DNA of 64,000 nucleotides from Rhizobium sp. ACO-34A. GTDB taxonomy: Bacteria > Pseudomonadota > Alphaproteobacteria > Rhizobiales > Rhizobiaceae. Below, one piece after another: positions 17,953 through 26,739 of this stretch. Below the pieces are notes generated by a model. It had not been told where the DNA came from. It was given only the letters and a program-made list of their open reading frames with translations, and made no database searches. The translations under genes were made by a program, and so were the position numbers. Location of the stretch: NCBI GenBank assembly GCA_002600635.1, contig CP021371.1, positions 3,103,001 to 3,167,000 on the forward strand. The letters run 5' to 3'. How positions within the stretch are numbered: the first letter of the stretch is position 1; every line of letters begins with the position of its first letter.

Positions 17953-19632
17953 TCAGAACAGTCCTTCGATATAGCCCTGCTCGTTCAGGAAAATGCGCTC
18001 GGAGGACGGTGATTTCGGCAGCCCCGGCATCGTCATGATTTCTCCCGTGATCGCGACGATGAAGCCCGCGCCGGCGGAAAGCCGAACCTCGCGCACATGC
18101 ACACCATGCCCCTCCGGCGCACCGCGCAGATTGGGATCGGTCGAGAAGGAATACTGGGTCTTGGCGATACAGACCGGCAGATTGCCATAGCCCTGCTCTT
18201 CCCAGGTCGCGAGCTGGTCGCGCACGGCCTTGTCCGCGGTCACCTCGGCTGCATGATAGATCTTCGACGCTACGGTCACGATCTTCTCCATCAGCGGCAT
18301 GCTGTCCGGATAAAGCGGCCTGAAGGCCGACTGGCCGGAATCCGCGAGCTCAGCGACCCGCCTTGCCAGTTCCTCGACGCCGGCAGAACCCTCCGCCCAG
18401 TGACGGCAGACGATCGCATCCGCCCCGAGCCGCGAGACATATTCCCTCACTGCGGCAATTTCAGACTCTGTATCCGAAATGAAGTGGTTGATGGCGACGA
18501 CGACCGGCACGCCGAAACGCCGGACATTGGCGACATGGCGTCCGAGATTGGCGCAGCCGCGCGTGACCGCCTCCACATTCTCGTGGCCAAGGTCTTCCTT
18601 GCTGACGCCACCGTTCATCTTCAGCGCCCTGACCGTCGCGACGATGACGGCAGCAGCCGGCTTCAAACCCGCCTTGCGGCACTTGATGTCGAAGAATTTC
18701 TCCGCCCCGAGATCGGCGCCGAAGCCTGCCTCGGTCACGACATAGTCGGCAAGCTTCAGCGCGGTTTTCGTCGCCACCACCGAATTGCAGCCATGGGCAA
18801 TGTTGGCAAACGGCCCGCCATGCACGAAGGCCGGATTGTTTTCGAGCGTCTGCACGAGGTTCGGCTGCATCGCGTCTTTCAGCAGAACCGCCATGGCGCC
18901 GTCCGCCTTGATGTCTCGGGCAAAGACCGGGCTCTTGTCGCGCCTGTAGCCGATGATGATATCGCCGAGCCGCCGCTCGAGATCTTCCAGGTCCACGGCA
19001 AGGCAGAGGATCGCCATGACCTCGGAGGCAACGGTGATGTCGAACCCGGTTTCGCGCGGATAGCCGTTCGCGGCCCCGCCGAGCGAGCATACCACTTCCC
19101 GGAGCGCCCGGTCGTTCATGTCCATCACCCGCCGCCAGCTCACCCGCCGGCTGTCGATGCCCTGCTCGTTACCCCAGTAGAGATGGTTGTCGATCAGCGA
19201 GGCGAGCAGGTTATGGGCAGAGGTGATGGCGTGGAAATCGCCGGTGAAATGGAGGTTGATGTCTTCCATCGGCACCACCTGCGCATAGCCGCCGCCGGCG
19301 GCCCCGCCCTTGACGCCGAAGCACGGACCGAGCGACGGCTCACGCAAGCAGATCAGCGTCTTCCGGCCGATCCGGTTCAGCCCGTCGCCAAGCCCGACCG
19401 TCGTGGTGGTCTTGCCCTCGCCGGCCGGCGTCGGATTGATGGCGGTAACAAGAATGAGCTTGCCGTCGGGACGGCTGGAAAGAGAACGGATGAACTCGGC
19501 CGACACCTTCGCCTTGTCGTGGCCATAGGGCATGATCTGCTCCGCGGGTATGCCGAGCTTCTCGCCAATGGCCTGGATCGGCAGCTTCCGCGCCGAGCGT
19601 GCGATTTCGATGTCGGATTTGACGTCACCCAT
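17953..19632 (-). CDS. fhs: formate--tetrahydrofolate ligase
   Basis: A 559-residue enzyme that makes 10-formyl-THF from formate, THF and ATP. The start ATG at 19632 follows GGGAGCAGTCC; 23 further codons upstream are open but not family-like. The nucleotide-binding loop [18 protein letters not shown] is at about residues 65-82, then [52 protein letters not shown] and a C-terminal [20 protein letters not shown], all diagnostic of the family. Length equals the usual 555-560. It stands alone between the heme receptor and a UPF0114 gene. It would supply one-carbon units for purines or assimilate formate from methyl-group oxidation. Confidence 0.97.
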   Translation of the reverse strand: MGDVKSDIEIARSARKLPIQAIGEKLGIPAEQIMPYGHDKAKVSAEFIRSLSSRPDGKLILVTAINPTPAGEGKTTTTVGLGDGLNRIGRKTLICLREPSLGPCFGVKGGAAGGGYAQVVPMEDINLHFTGDFHAITSAHNLLASLIDNHLYWGNEQGIDSRRVSWRRVMDMNDRALREVVCSLGGAANGYPRETGFDITVASEVMAILCLAVDLEDLERRLGDIIIGYRRDKSPVFARDIKADGAMAVLLKDAMQPNLVQTLENNPAFVHGGPFANIAHGCNSVVATKTALKLADYVVTEAGFGADLGAEKFFDIKCRKAGLKPAAAVIVATVRALKMNGGVSKEDLGHENVEAVTRGCANLGRHVANVRRFGVPVVVAINHFISDTESEIAAVREYVSRLGADAIVCRHWAEGSAGVEELARRVAELADSGQSAFRPLYPDSMPLMEKIVTVASKIYHAAEVTADKAVRDQLATWEEQGYGNLPVCIAKTQYSFSTDPNLRGAPEGHGVHVREVRLSAGAGFIVAITGEIMTMPGLPKSPSSERIFLNEQGYIEGLF

Positions 19633-19866
19633 GGACTGCTCCCATACCCCGTGGCCTGTTTCCGGCGATTGAACCGTGCAGATAGCCGAACAATGGCGCA
19701 AATGGAAAAGAAATTGTTCAACCGGAACCTTGCAAACGGCTAAACAGCCTCAGCTTGCGCATGCGGGACAATTGGCCTCTTGCAGTGCAGCATGGGCCGC
19801 CTTATGTCTCGCCGCGTGCCATCCACCCAGGTATTTGCCCGCAAAAGACAATGGAGAACCCGCAAG

Positions 19867-20382
19867 ATGAAGTCCCTGGAACTGCTCGTTGAAAAGATCA
19901 TCCTTTCCAGCCGCTGGATCCTCGTCGTCTTCTATCTCGGCCTTGTTGCAGCGCTTGCCGTCTATGCGGTGTCCTTCGGCTACAAGTTCCTGAAGGTCGC
20001 GGGCAATGTCTTCGAATATGGCGAAGCGGAGATGATCCTTGCCATGCTCGGCCTGATCGACGCGGCTCTGGTTGCCAGCCTGATCGTGATGGTGATGATT
20101 TCCGGTTACGAGAACTTCGTCAGCCGTTTTGACGAGACCGATGCGGAAGTCTCCTTCCTCGGCAAGCTCGATGCCGGCAGCCTCAAGATCAAGGTCGCAT
20201 CCTCCATCGTCGCCATCTCCTCGATCCACCTGCTGCAGGTCTTTCTCAACGCCAATCAGTTCACCGACGCCAAGATCATGTGGCTGACGCTGATGCATCT
20301 GGCCTTCGTCGTTTCCGCCGTCATGCTCGGCTTCCTCGAGAAGCTGATGTCCAAGGGCAAATACGAAGACAAGGGCCTGTAA
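19867..20382 (+). CDS. UPF0114 (YqhA-like) membrane protein
   Basis: A 171-residue inner-membrane protein of the TIGR00645/UPF0114 family. Hydrophobic segments lie near 15-40, 55-85, 105-130 and 138-160, with the family stretches EKIILSSRWILVVFYLGLV and GYENFVSRFDETDAE. The ATG at 19867 has GGAGAACCCGCAAG before it. No biochemical role is established for the family. It is divergent from fhs and convergent with the COG3904-type gene at 20414. Confidence 0.88.
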   Translation: MKSLELLVEKIILSSRWILVVFYLGLVAALAVYAVSFGYKFLKVAGNVFEYGEAEMILAMLGLIDAALVASLIVMVMISGYENFVSRFDETDAEVSFLGKLDAGSLKIKVASSIVAISSIHLLQVFLNANQFTDAKIMWLTLMHLAFVVSAVMLGFLEKLMSKGKYEDKGL

Positions 20383-20413
20383 GCGCGAACCCGCGGCGAC
20401 TGCCTAAGCTGGC

Positions 20414-21418
20414 CTAACCTCCCTGTGCTGCAGCCGTGACGGTCGATACCGCCTCGCCAGCCGGCTCGATCGTGGCGGACGCAGGCGCTGCCTCTGGCGC
20501 CGTGGGAGGGGGCGGCGGCGGTCCCCGGCGATGACAGCGGACATCGATCCCGTCCTTTTCCGTACAAAGCAACATTCCCGGCGTCTCGTAAGATGCCAGC
20601 ATGTCCGTGAGCAGCCCGATCTTGAGCGCCTCGACCACGGACAGGATGCGCAGGTTCTTGGGATCGGCGCTGCTGACGAAATCCATGATGCCGAGATCGA
20701 CGCCCATCTCGGTGAAATAGGCGTTGAGCTTAGCCCTCGCCTTCTTGGAAAGCTTCGTGCTTTCTCCTTCGTTCCGGAGCCTGCGCTTCACCTCCTTGCG
20801 GGAAACCTCCTTCTTCTTGCCGTTCACCATCTCGTACTGGATCTCGTACGTCACCATAACGCTCCGCTGGATCGTCGTGATCTGATGAACGCCCAGTGTC
20901 GCCCATTGCGAAGCGGAACGCACCGTCCCGCCGGCCATCATGAAAGGACAGGCCGAAACGCAATAGGCGCCCCATGAAAAGGCCTGCCCCTCCGACGCGC
21001 CCTTTTTGGCGATACCGGCCTTGCATCTGGGTTCAGCAGTCAGACAGTCCTTGAGCCGCGTGGCTCCCACAGAGGTTTCCAGGCCCGCCTTGCGGATCAT
21101 CCGCCCCATCTGCAGCGATGCGTCGACATCGCCGCCCTGCGAAAGCAGCACCACCGGCGGCTTCTTCTTGCCCAGCGTCTTCAGCATCTTCTTCAATCGC
21201 GCAGGCGTATCGGAGGTGATGCGTCCCTCCGCGGAGATCCACTCCGTACAGTTTTCCTGACAACCGGAGCTGCGCACCAGGATGAAGCTCATCGGCGGAT
21301 CGTTGTCCTTCGGCTTCACCTTGCTTCCAGCGGGCCATGCGGCAACGCCTGAGGCAAGAAATGCGAGAAGAACAAGCAATATAAGGGAGAGGATCTTGCG
21401 GAGAAAAGCGATGCGCAC
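20414..21418 (-). CDS. predicted periplasmic ClpP/crotonase-fold protein (COG3904-like)
   Basis: About 334 residues from a GTG at 21418 (an in-frame GTG at 21451 is the alternative). The N-terminus VRIAFLRKILSLILLVLLAFLASGVAAW is a signal peptide or anchor. The middle resembles the ClpP-like fold of COG3904 periplasmic proteins: VVLLSQGGDVDASLQMGRMIRKAGLETSVG, then SACPFMMAGGTVRSASQWATLGVHQI, where a Ser and His occupy positions reminiscent of SppA/ClpP-type centres. An insertion rich in Lys/Arg (about 215-245) and a Pro-rich tail with PPPPPPT end the protein. A protease or scaffold role is possible but unproven. Confidence 0.7.
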   Translation of the reverse strand: MRIAFLRKILSLILLVLLAFLASGVAAWPAGSKVKPKDNDPPMSFILVRSSGCQENCTEWISAEGRITSDTPARLKKMLKTLGKKKPPVVLLSQGGDVDASLQMGRMIRKAGLETSVGATRLKDCLTAEPRCKAGIAKKGASEGQAFSWGAYCVSACPFMMAGGTVRSASQWATLGVHQITTIQRSVMVTYEIQYEMVNGKKKEVSRKEVKRRLRNEGESTKLSKKARAKLNAYFTEMGVDLGIMDFVSSADPKNLRILSVVEALKIGLLTDMLASYETPGMLLCTEKDGIDVRCHRRGPPPPPPTAPEAAPASATIEPAGEAVSTVTAAAQGG

Positions 21419-21451
21419 GTGCCGAACGCCCTGATTGCGGATAGGGCACAC

Positions 21452-21553
21452 TAGCGCAATTCCAGCAAAAGTGGGAACCGGTTTTGCGTCAGGAATTGCG
21501 TCAAAACAAAAGGATAGAGCGTTGGAGGCGATCCCGTTTTCGCCGGAAATGCT
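21452..21553. repeat. left half of a palindromic mosaic repeat interrupted by IS110
   Basis: GCAATTCCAGCAAAAGTGGG...GGTTTTGCGTCAGGAATTGCG is the same module as at 5141 and 58993, followed by a second short palindrome (GGCGATCCCGTTTTCGCC). It stops at GGAAATGCT, where the IS110 element begins. Confidence 0.75.
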
Positions 21554-21591
21554 TGTCTTATGACTTTTGCTGTCGAAGGAGCGAATATGAA

Positions 21592-21748
21592 CCGCTGCGA
21601 GAGGGTTGCCGCCCTCTCACAGCGGCGAGGGTAGGATCGTTGAATTGCTGACCGTTTGACGGGTCGAGCTAGAGTGTGATCGCCCTCGTCTTTCTCTTTG
21701 GTCCTGAACGGATACCCGGAGTTTGGCTTCGGATGACAAGCAGAGGAC
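21592..21748 (+). ncRNA. predicted IS110 bridge RNA
   Basis: Three hairpins can be drawn by hand. First, a 5' stem-loop 21592-21625 (CCGCTG/CAGCGG plus GAGAGGG/CCCTCTC). Second, a target-binding loop with outer stem CGAGGG 21626-21631 / CCCTCG 21683-21688, ATC/GAT pairing, and an inner GACC/GGTC hairpin. Its internal loop holds GAATTGCT (21642-21649; insertion left flank GAAATGCT) opposite GCTAGAG (21668-21674; complement of right flank CTCTAGC). Third, a donor-binding loop with outer stem GTCCT 21701-21705 / AGGAC 21744-21748 and inner CCGGAG/CTTCGG. It holds ACGGATAC (21708-21715; identical to the element right end) opposite GACAAG (21735-21740; complement of CTTGTC at the left end). This is the layout of the IS621 bridge RNA. 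Exact RNA ends are not determined. Confidence 0.85.
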
Positions 21749-21757
21749 AAGCGAAAG

Positions 21758-22705
21758 ATGACGAAGGATACCATCGGTGTCGATATCTCGAAAGACCACC
21801 TCGACGCGCACCGGATGAGCGACGGCGCAGCCCGCCGTTTTGCCAACGACACTGCCGGTCACAGCTCTTTCATCGACTGGCTCGGTCAAGCCGGGCCCGC
21901 CCATGACATTCGTGTCGTCTACGAACCGACAGGTCCCTATCACCGGGCGTTCGAGCGCCAGGTCGACAGGGCGGGCGCTGCACTGGTCAAAGTCAATCCG
22001 CGGCAAGGACGGCGTTTTGCGGAAGCCACAGGCAAGTTGGCCAAGACGGACCGGACAGATGCCGCCATGCTCGCACGCATGGGAGCAATCCTGGAACTCG
22101 AAGCACGGCCGGTACGAGGCCCGCTCCTCAACGATCTCAAGGATTTGCATATGGCCCGAGAAGCGCTGGTCAAGAACCGCACTGCCGCCAGGAACAGGGC
22201 AAAGAACCTGACCTTGGCTATTCTCAAGCGTCACAACGCTGAGCAACTCAGGCAGATCGAGCGTCAGATGATCGCGGTCGAAAAGGAGATCATGCTGATC
22301 ATCAAGCATGATCCAGACCTCGTAGGTCGTTTCGACATCCTTGTCTCTATCCCGGGCGTGTCTGCCGTCACCGCCTTCGCGCTCCTGATCGACATGCCCG
22401 AACTCGGCACACTCGAGCACGGGCAAGTAGCCTCGCTGGCAGGTCTCGCACCCGTCGCAAGGCAATCTGGGACATGGACAGGCCGTGCCTTCATCCGAGG
22501 CGGCCGGGCCAATGTCCGCCACGCGCTATACATGCCGGCACTCGTCGCCATGCGCTTCAATCCCGATCTCAAGACAAAATACGACCAGCTCAAAGCTGCA
22601 GGAAAAGCACCAAAGGTTGCCATCACCGCGATCATGCGAAAACTCATCGTCCTCGCCAATGCACTGCTCAAGCACGGCAGAAAATGGCTGCCATCTCTGG
22701 CTTGA
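21758..22705 (+). CDS. IS110-family transposase/recombinase
   Basis: A 315-residue recombinase. The N-terminal RuvC-like domain shows the DEDD set at Asp9 (GVDISKD), Glu56 (VYEPTGPY), Asp98 and Asp101 (KTDRTDA). A coiled-coil middle (about 125-185) leads to the C-terminal Tnp domain with SIPGVSAVTAFALL and RQSGTWTGRAFIRGGRANVRHALYM. Ser237 is the predicted nucleophile; its distance from Asp101 (136 residues) equals that between Asp105 and Ser241 in IS621. IS110 recombinases act with a bridge RNA that pairs with both donor and target DNA. No frameshift or truncation is seen. The stop codon overlaps the predicted junction -35. Confidence 0.95.
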   Translation: MTKDTIGVDISKDHLDAHRMSDGAARRFANDTAGHSSFIDWLGQAGPAHDIRVVYEPTGPYHRAFERQVDRAGAALVKVNPRQGRRFAEATGKLAKTDRTDAAMLARMGAILELEARPVRGPLLNDLKDLHMAREALVKNRTAARNRAKNLTLAILKRHNAEQLRQIERQMIAVEKEIMLIIKHDPDLVGRFDILVSIPGVSAVTAFALLIDMPELGTLEHGQVASLAGLAPVARQSGTWTGRAFIRGGRANVRHALYMPALVAMRFNPDLKTKYDQLKAAGKAPKVAITAIMRKLIVLANALLKHGRKWLPSLA

Positions 22706-22719
22706 CCAACACGGATACT
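22702..22719 (+). promoter_or_regulatory. right-end half of a circular-junction promoter
   Basis: TTGACC at 22702-22707 would be joined, in the excised circle, to TATGAC at 21559-21564. The spacer is then 10 nt of right end, the CT core and 5 nt of left end, exactly 17 bp. In IS110 elements such a junction promoter drives the bridge RNA and transposase. Confidence 0.75.
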
Positions 22720-22803
22720 CTAGCGCATCGGCTCGAAAATCAAAATCGATTTTCGGAAAGTTGGATGCGTCACCTCAAGACGCCAGAGCGTCCTTTGCAC
22801 GTC
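22720..22803. repeat. right half of the palindromic mosaic repeat, flanking IS110
   Basis: CTAGCGCATCGG, GAAAATC...GATTTTCGG and GAGCGTCCTTTGC match, in inverted orientation, the repeat at 43499-43579. The copy is complete from the IS110 junction onward. Confidence 0.8.
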
Positions 22804-22889
22804 CCGATGAACGCAGGCTCTCTGACTACTGAAAAATCAGACGGCAAGCGGCATTCCCATGCCACCTGCCGCCCGCTTATATTGGTCGA

Positions 22890-25800
22890 TCAGCCCTCAC
22901 CGATGGCGATCAGGCTGGCATTGCCTCCGGCTGCGGCCGTGTTGACGGAGACCACCTGTTCCAGCGCGAAGCGCATCAGATAGGCGGGGCCGCCAGCCTT
23001 GAAACCGGTGCCCGAGAGGCCGGAACCGCCGAATGGCTGGGTGCCGACGACCGCGCCGATCATGTTGCGGTTGATGTAGACATTGCCCGTGTCGAGCGCC
23101 TCGGTCACGGTGCGGATCGTCGCCTCGATGCGGCTGTGCACGCCGAGCGTCAAGCCGTAACCGGTCGAAGCGACAGCATCGATCACCTTCGGCAGGTCCT
23201 TGGCCTTCCACCGCACCACATGCAGCACAGGCCCGAAGACTTCCCTGGTCAAAGCCTCGGGCTTGTCAAGCTCGATGATCTGCGGGGCAAAGAAGTTGCC
23301 GGAATTCGGCACCGGACCGGAGTAGCGGACCTTTTGCGTCTTGCGCATATCGTCGACATGGCCCTTCAGCATCGCCGTCTGCTTCTCGTCGATGATCGGG
23401 CCGACATCCGTGGTCGTCAGCGCCGGATCTCCGAGATTGAGTTCGCGTGCGGCGCCCTCGATCATCTCCAGCATGCCGTCGGCGATATCCTCCTGGAGAT
23501 AGAGGATGCGAAGCGCCGAGCAGCGCTGGCCGGCAGAGCGAAACGCCGACATCACCACGTCATCGGCCACCTGTTCGGCGAGCGCCGTGGCATCCACGAT
23601 CATGGCATTGATACCACCGGTTTCGGCGATCAGCGGTACGATCGGGCCGTTCTTGGCGGCAAGCGTCCGGTTGATGGCCTGCGCCGTTCCGGTCGAGCCG
23701 GTGAATGCAAGGCCGGCAAGCTGCGGATGCGCGGAAATCGCCGCACCGACATCGGGGCCACCGGGCAGGAACATCAGCACATCGGCCGGAACGCCGGCCT
23801 TGTGGAAGAGCTTCACGGCCTCGAAGGCGATGAGCGGCGTCTGCGGCGCGGGCTTGGCGACGACGGCGTTGCCGGCGACGAGAGCTGCCGCGATCTGGCC
23901 GAGGAAGATCGCCAGCGGGAAGTTCCACGGCGAAATGCAGGCGAAGACGCCGCGACCGCGCCAGAGCACCCGGTTGCTCTCCCCCGTCGGGCCGGGCATC
24001 GCTTCCGGTTCGGCAAACAGCTTGCGGGCCTGCTCGGCATAGTAGCGGCAGAAATCGACCGCCTCGCGGATTTCGGCAATGCCGTCATCCAGCGTCTTGC
24101 CGGCTTCTGCGGCCAGAAGCACCAGCAGGCGGTCCCGGTTCTGTTCTAGAAGGTCGCCCATATTGTCGAGGCAGGCCGCACGCGCTTCCGCCGGCTGTCT
24201 GGACCACGAGGCGAAACCCTTGCGGCCCGCGGCAAAGGCGCGATCGACATCGGCAACGGCCGCGTTACGCACGGTACCGACCTTGCGGCTACGGTCCGAC
24301 GGGGAAAGAACGTTGATGACTTCGGTCTGGCCGGTCGCACCGGGCACCAGCGGAGTGGCATCGACGGTCTTGTGTTCGGCAGCAAGCCGCGCCATCAGCG
24401 CCGCAAGGCTCTCGCGGTGACCGAACTCGAAGCCGGCGCTGTTGCGGCGCTTGCCGTAGAGTTCCTTCGGCAGCGGAATCTGGCTGTGTCGGGCGCTGAC
24501 GCCCTGATCGAGCCCAAGCCGCTGTGCCGGCCGCTCAAGCAGCTTGGCGATCGGCACGTTCTTGTCACCGGCAACCGCCACGAAGGACGAGTTGGCGCCG
24601 TTTTCCAGCAGGCGACGCACCAGATAGGCCAGAAGATCGCGATAACCGCCGACCGGCGCATAGATGCGGCAGGCGATACGTTCGTTGCTGGACAGCAGGC
24701 TATCGTAAAGAGCTTCCCCCATGCCGTGCAGGCGCTGGAACTCGAAGCCGCTGCGGTCCGCGCCGGCAAGTTCGAGAATGGAGGAAACCGTCAGCGCATT
24801 GTGCGTTGCGAACTGCGGGAATATCCGCGCTCGCTTGTCGAGCAGCTTGGAAGCGCAGTTGAGATAGGAAAGATCCGTCGCCGGCTTGCGGGTCCAGACC
24901 GGATAATCGTCGAGACCGCGTTCCTGCGCCCGCTTCACCTCGGTATCCCAGTAGGCGCCCTTGACGAGACGCACCATCATCCGCCGGTTATAGGTCTGGC
25001 AGAGGCTGTCGATGTAGTCGATCACCTGCGGCGCGCGCTTCTGGTAGGCCTGGATGGCAAGGCCGAAGCCATCCCAGCCGGCAAGCGAGGGATCGGAAAA
25101 GACGGCAGCGATCACATCGAGCGAAAGCTCCAGCCGGTCGGCCTCTTCCGCATCGACGGTGAAATTGAGCTGATGGGCCTTGGCCATCTGCGCAAGCTTC
25201 AGGAGATCAGGCACCAGTTCGCGCATCACCCGGTCATGATGGGTGGCGAGATAGCGCGGATGCAGCGCCGAGAGCTTCACCGAAATACCCATGCGATCCG
25301 GCAACTGCTTGTTCTTGCCGTGCTTGGCCATGAAGGCGCCGATCGACTGGATCGAATCCGCATAGGACTTGAAATAGCGCTTGGCGTCCTCGGCTGTGCG
25401 AGCTCCCTCGCCCAGCATGTCGAAGGAATGGCGATAGCCCTTCTCCTCGCTCTTGGCGGCGCGGCCCAGCGCATCCTTCATCGTCTCGCCGAGAACGAAG
25501 TGGTGGCCGAGGAAGCGCATCGCCTGCTTGGTGGCGCTGCGGACGGTCGGAAGACCCAGCCGCTTGACAAGGCCGCGAACGACGCCTTCCGGCGTTTCGC
25601 CAGGACGGATGACGCGGGCCGAAAGCCCGAGCGCCCAGGCGGAAGCGGAGACGAACCAGCTCTCGCCATGCGCCTCATGCTCGCTCCAGCCGCCTTCCTT
25701 CAGCTTGTCCTCGATCAGCCGGTCCTGGGTCAGTGCATCGGGCACGCGCAGCAGCGCCTCGGCAAGCACCATCAGCGCCAGACCTTCGCGCGTGGAAAGA

Positions 25801-26009
25801 CCGTATTCCCGCAGGAAATCCTCCACGCCACCGATCGAACCGGAATTGCCGCGGATCGCTTCGATGAAGCGGGTAGCGCGGCGGTCGATCGAGGCATTCT
25901 GGCTGTCGGACAGCGAGAGACGTGCGGCAAAAGCCTTTACGAGGCTGTCGTCGTCGCCGGCAAAAGGCGCATTGAATTGCGGAAAATCTGGCGTGGCATT
26001 CTTGAGCAT
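22890..26009 (-). CDS. putA: bifunctional proline dehydrogenase / L-glutamate gamma-semialdehyde dehydrogenase
   Basis: A 1039-residue enzyme oxidising proline to glutamate in two steps. The ATG at 26009 follows GGAGGTGACG; a GTG two codons upstream is less well spaced. Residues about 80-480 form the FAD-dependent PRODH barrel (MGISVKLSALHPRY, NFTVDAEEADRLELSLDV, RMMVRLVKGAYWDTEVKRAQERG, THNALTVSSIL). Residues about 530-1025 are the NAD-dependent aldehyde dehydrogenase (ISPWNFPLAIFLGQIAAALVAGN, GSTGTAQ, ETGG, nucleophile in SAGQRCSALR). The N-terminal ribbon-helix-helix DNA-binding domain of enteric PutA is absent, so it does not autoregulate; the divergent Lrp-type gene takes that role. Confidence 0.97.
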   Translation of the reverse strand: MLKNATPDFPQFNAPFAGDDDSLVKAFAARLSLSDSQNASIDRRATRFIEAIRGNSGSIGGVEDFLREYGLSTREGLALMVLAEALLRVPDALTQDRLIEDKLKEGGWSEHEAHGESWFVSASAWALGLSARVIRPGETPEGVVRGLVKRLGLPTVRSATKQAMRFLGHHFVLGETMKDALGRAAKSEEKGYRHSFDMLGEGARTAEDAKRYFKSYADSIQSIGAFMAKHGKNKQLPDRMGISVKLSALHPRYLATHHDRVMRELVPDLLKLAQMAKAHQLNFTVDAEEADRLELSLDVIAAVFSDPSLAGWDGFGLAIQAYQKRAPQVIDYIDSLCQTYNRRMMVRLVKGAYWDTEVKRAQERGLDDYPVWTRKPATDLSYLNCASKLLDKRARIFPQFATHNALTVSSILELAGADRSGFEFQRLHGMGEALYDSLLSSNERIACRIYAPVGGYRDLLAYLVRRLLENGANSSFVAVAGDKNVPIAKLLERPAQRLGLDQGVSARHSQIPLPKELYGKRRNSAGFEFGHRESLAALMARLAAEHKTVDATPLVPGATGQTEVINVLSPSDRSRKVGTVRNAAVADVDRAFAAGRKGFASWSRQPAEARAACLDNMGDLLEQNRDRLLVLLAAEAGKTLDDGIAEIREAVDFCRYYAEQARKLFAEPEAMPGPTGESNRVLWRGRGVFACISPWNFPLAIFLGQIAAALVAGNAVVAKPAPQTPLIAFEAVKLFHKAGVPADVLMFLPGGPDVGAAISAHPQLAGLAFTGSTGTAQAINRTLAAKNGPIVPLIAETGGINAMIVDATALAEQVADDVVMSAFRSAGQRCSALRILYLQEDIADGMLEMIEGAARELNLGDPALTTTDVGPIIDEKQTAMLKGHVDDMRKTQKVRYSGPVPNSGNFFAPQIIELDKPEALTREVFGPVLHVVRWKAKDLPKVIDAVASTGYGLTLGVHSRIEATIRTVTEALDTGNVYINRNMIGAVVGTQPFGGSGLSGTGFKAGGPAYLMRFALEQVVSVNTAAAGGNASLIAIGEG

Positions 26010-26119
26010 CGTCACCTCCGTGTTATCGGCAACCTACAGAGAGAGTAATAGCATTTCTCGCTGATTTTTGGCATAAACTCCGTGCATATCCCTAGACAAT
26101 GCAGAAAGTATAGAGATAA

Positions 26120-26581
26120 ATGAAAGAGCTGGACCGCCTCGACCGCAAGATCCTCCGCACGCTACAGAAGGAAGGGCGGCTGACCAACATCGAACTCGCC
26201 GAACGCGTCCATCTTTCACCGACCGCAACGGGCGAGCGTGTCAGGCGCCTGACACGGGACGGCTTCATTACCGGCTACATGGCGGTGCTCTCGCCACAGA
26301 AGCTCGGACGCGGTCTGCTCGTCTTCATCGAGGTCAAGCTGGACCGCACCACGCCCGATATCTTCGACGCCTTCGCCGCCGCCGTCAAACGCTCCGACGA
26401 CGTCATGGAATGCCATATGGTGGCGGGTGGCTTCGATTATCTGGTGAAGGCGCGCGTGGCCGGCATGGAGGCCTACCGGCAGTTTCTCTCGGAAGTCATC
26501 CTGCCACTCCCGGGCGTGCGGGAAACGCACACATATGCTGTCATGGAAGAGGTGAAATCAGGCTCGTCCCTACCAATTTAA
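26120..26581 (+). CDS. putR: Lrp/AsnC-family activator of proline catabolism
   Basis: A 153-residue feast/famine regulator. Residues 1-60 hold the helix-turn-helix (MKELDRLDRKILRTLQKEGRLTNIELAERVHLSPTATGERVRRL), and about 65-145 the RAM effector-binding domain (VFIEVKLDR, MECHMVAGGFDYLVKARV, GVRETHTYAVMEEVK). It is divergent from putA with 110 bp between, the same arrangement as putR-putA of Agrobacterium, where PutR activates putA when proline is present. The symbol rests on that synteny and family match. Confidence 0.88.
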   Translation: MKELDRLDRKILRTLQKEGRLTNIELAERVHLSPTATGERVRRLTRDGFITGYMAVLSPQKLGRGLLVFIEVKLDRTTPDIFDAFAAAVKRSDDVMECHMVAGGFDYLVKARVAGMEAYRQFLSEVILPLPGVRETHTYAVMEEVKSGSSLPI

Positions 26582-26695
26582 GTTTACAGCAACGCTCTGA
26601 TTTTGCCCAAGAAATTAACAATTCACCAAGGCTGCTTGAAATTTGATCGACAGCACGCGAAAAAACGCTGGCTTTTCGTCACAACTGATATATTT

Positions 26696-26707
26696 GTTAA
26701 CGTTAAC
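26696..26707. promoter_or_regulatory. 12-bp palindrome upstream of the LuxR-type gene
   Basis: GTTAACGTTAAC is a perfect palindrome in an AT-rich stretch 33 bp before the regulator ATG, so it may be an operator or autoregulatory site. The whole 26582-26739 interval is clearly AT-richer than its surroundings. Confidence 0.4.
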
Positions 26708-26739
26708 ATACTTGTGTTTGTCAACTTTCGATAGTCTCC

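Larger units (their letters stand above)
21554..22719 (+). mobile_element. IS110-family insertion sequence with bridge RNA region
   Basis: The element comprises a 204-bp 5' noncoding region, the transposase gene and only 14 bp after its stop. The flanks read GGAAATG-CT on the left and CT-CTAGCGC on the right. The CT dinucleotide is the duplicated core, as in IS110 elements, and there are no terminal inverted repeats. Element length including one CT is 1166 bp. The ends were inferred from three agreeing lines: interruption of the mosaic repeat, the CT core, and matches between flanks and the guide segments at 21642-21740. It looks intact and potentially active. Only one copy is in this window. 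Confidence 0.88.

Noticed and set aside
18097..19743. 548-codon open frame opposite fhs
   Set aside because: Antisense shadow of a gene with unmistakable FTHFS motifs; no family similarity in the antisense translation.
24372..26048. 558-codon open frame opposite putA
   Set aside because: Antisense shadow; the minus strand has full PutA domains.
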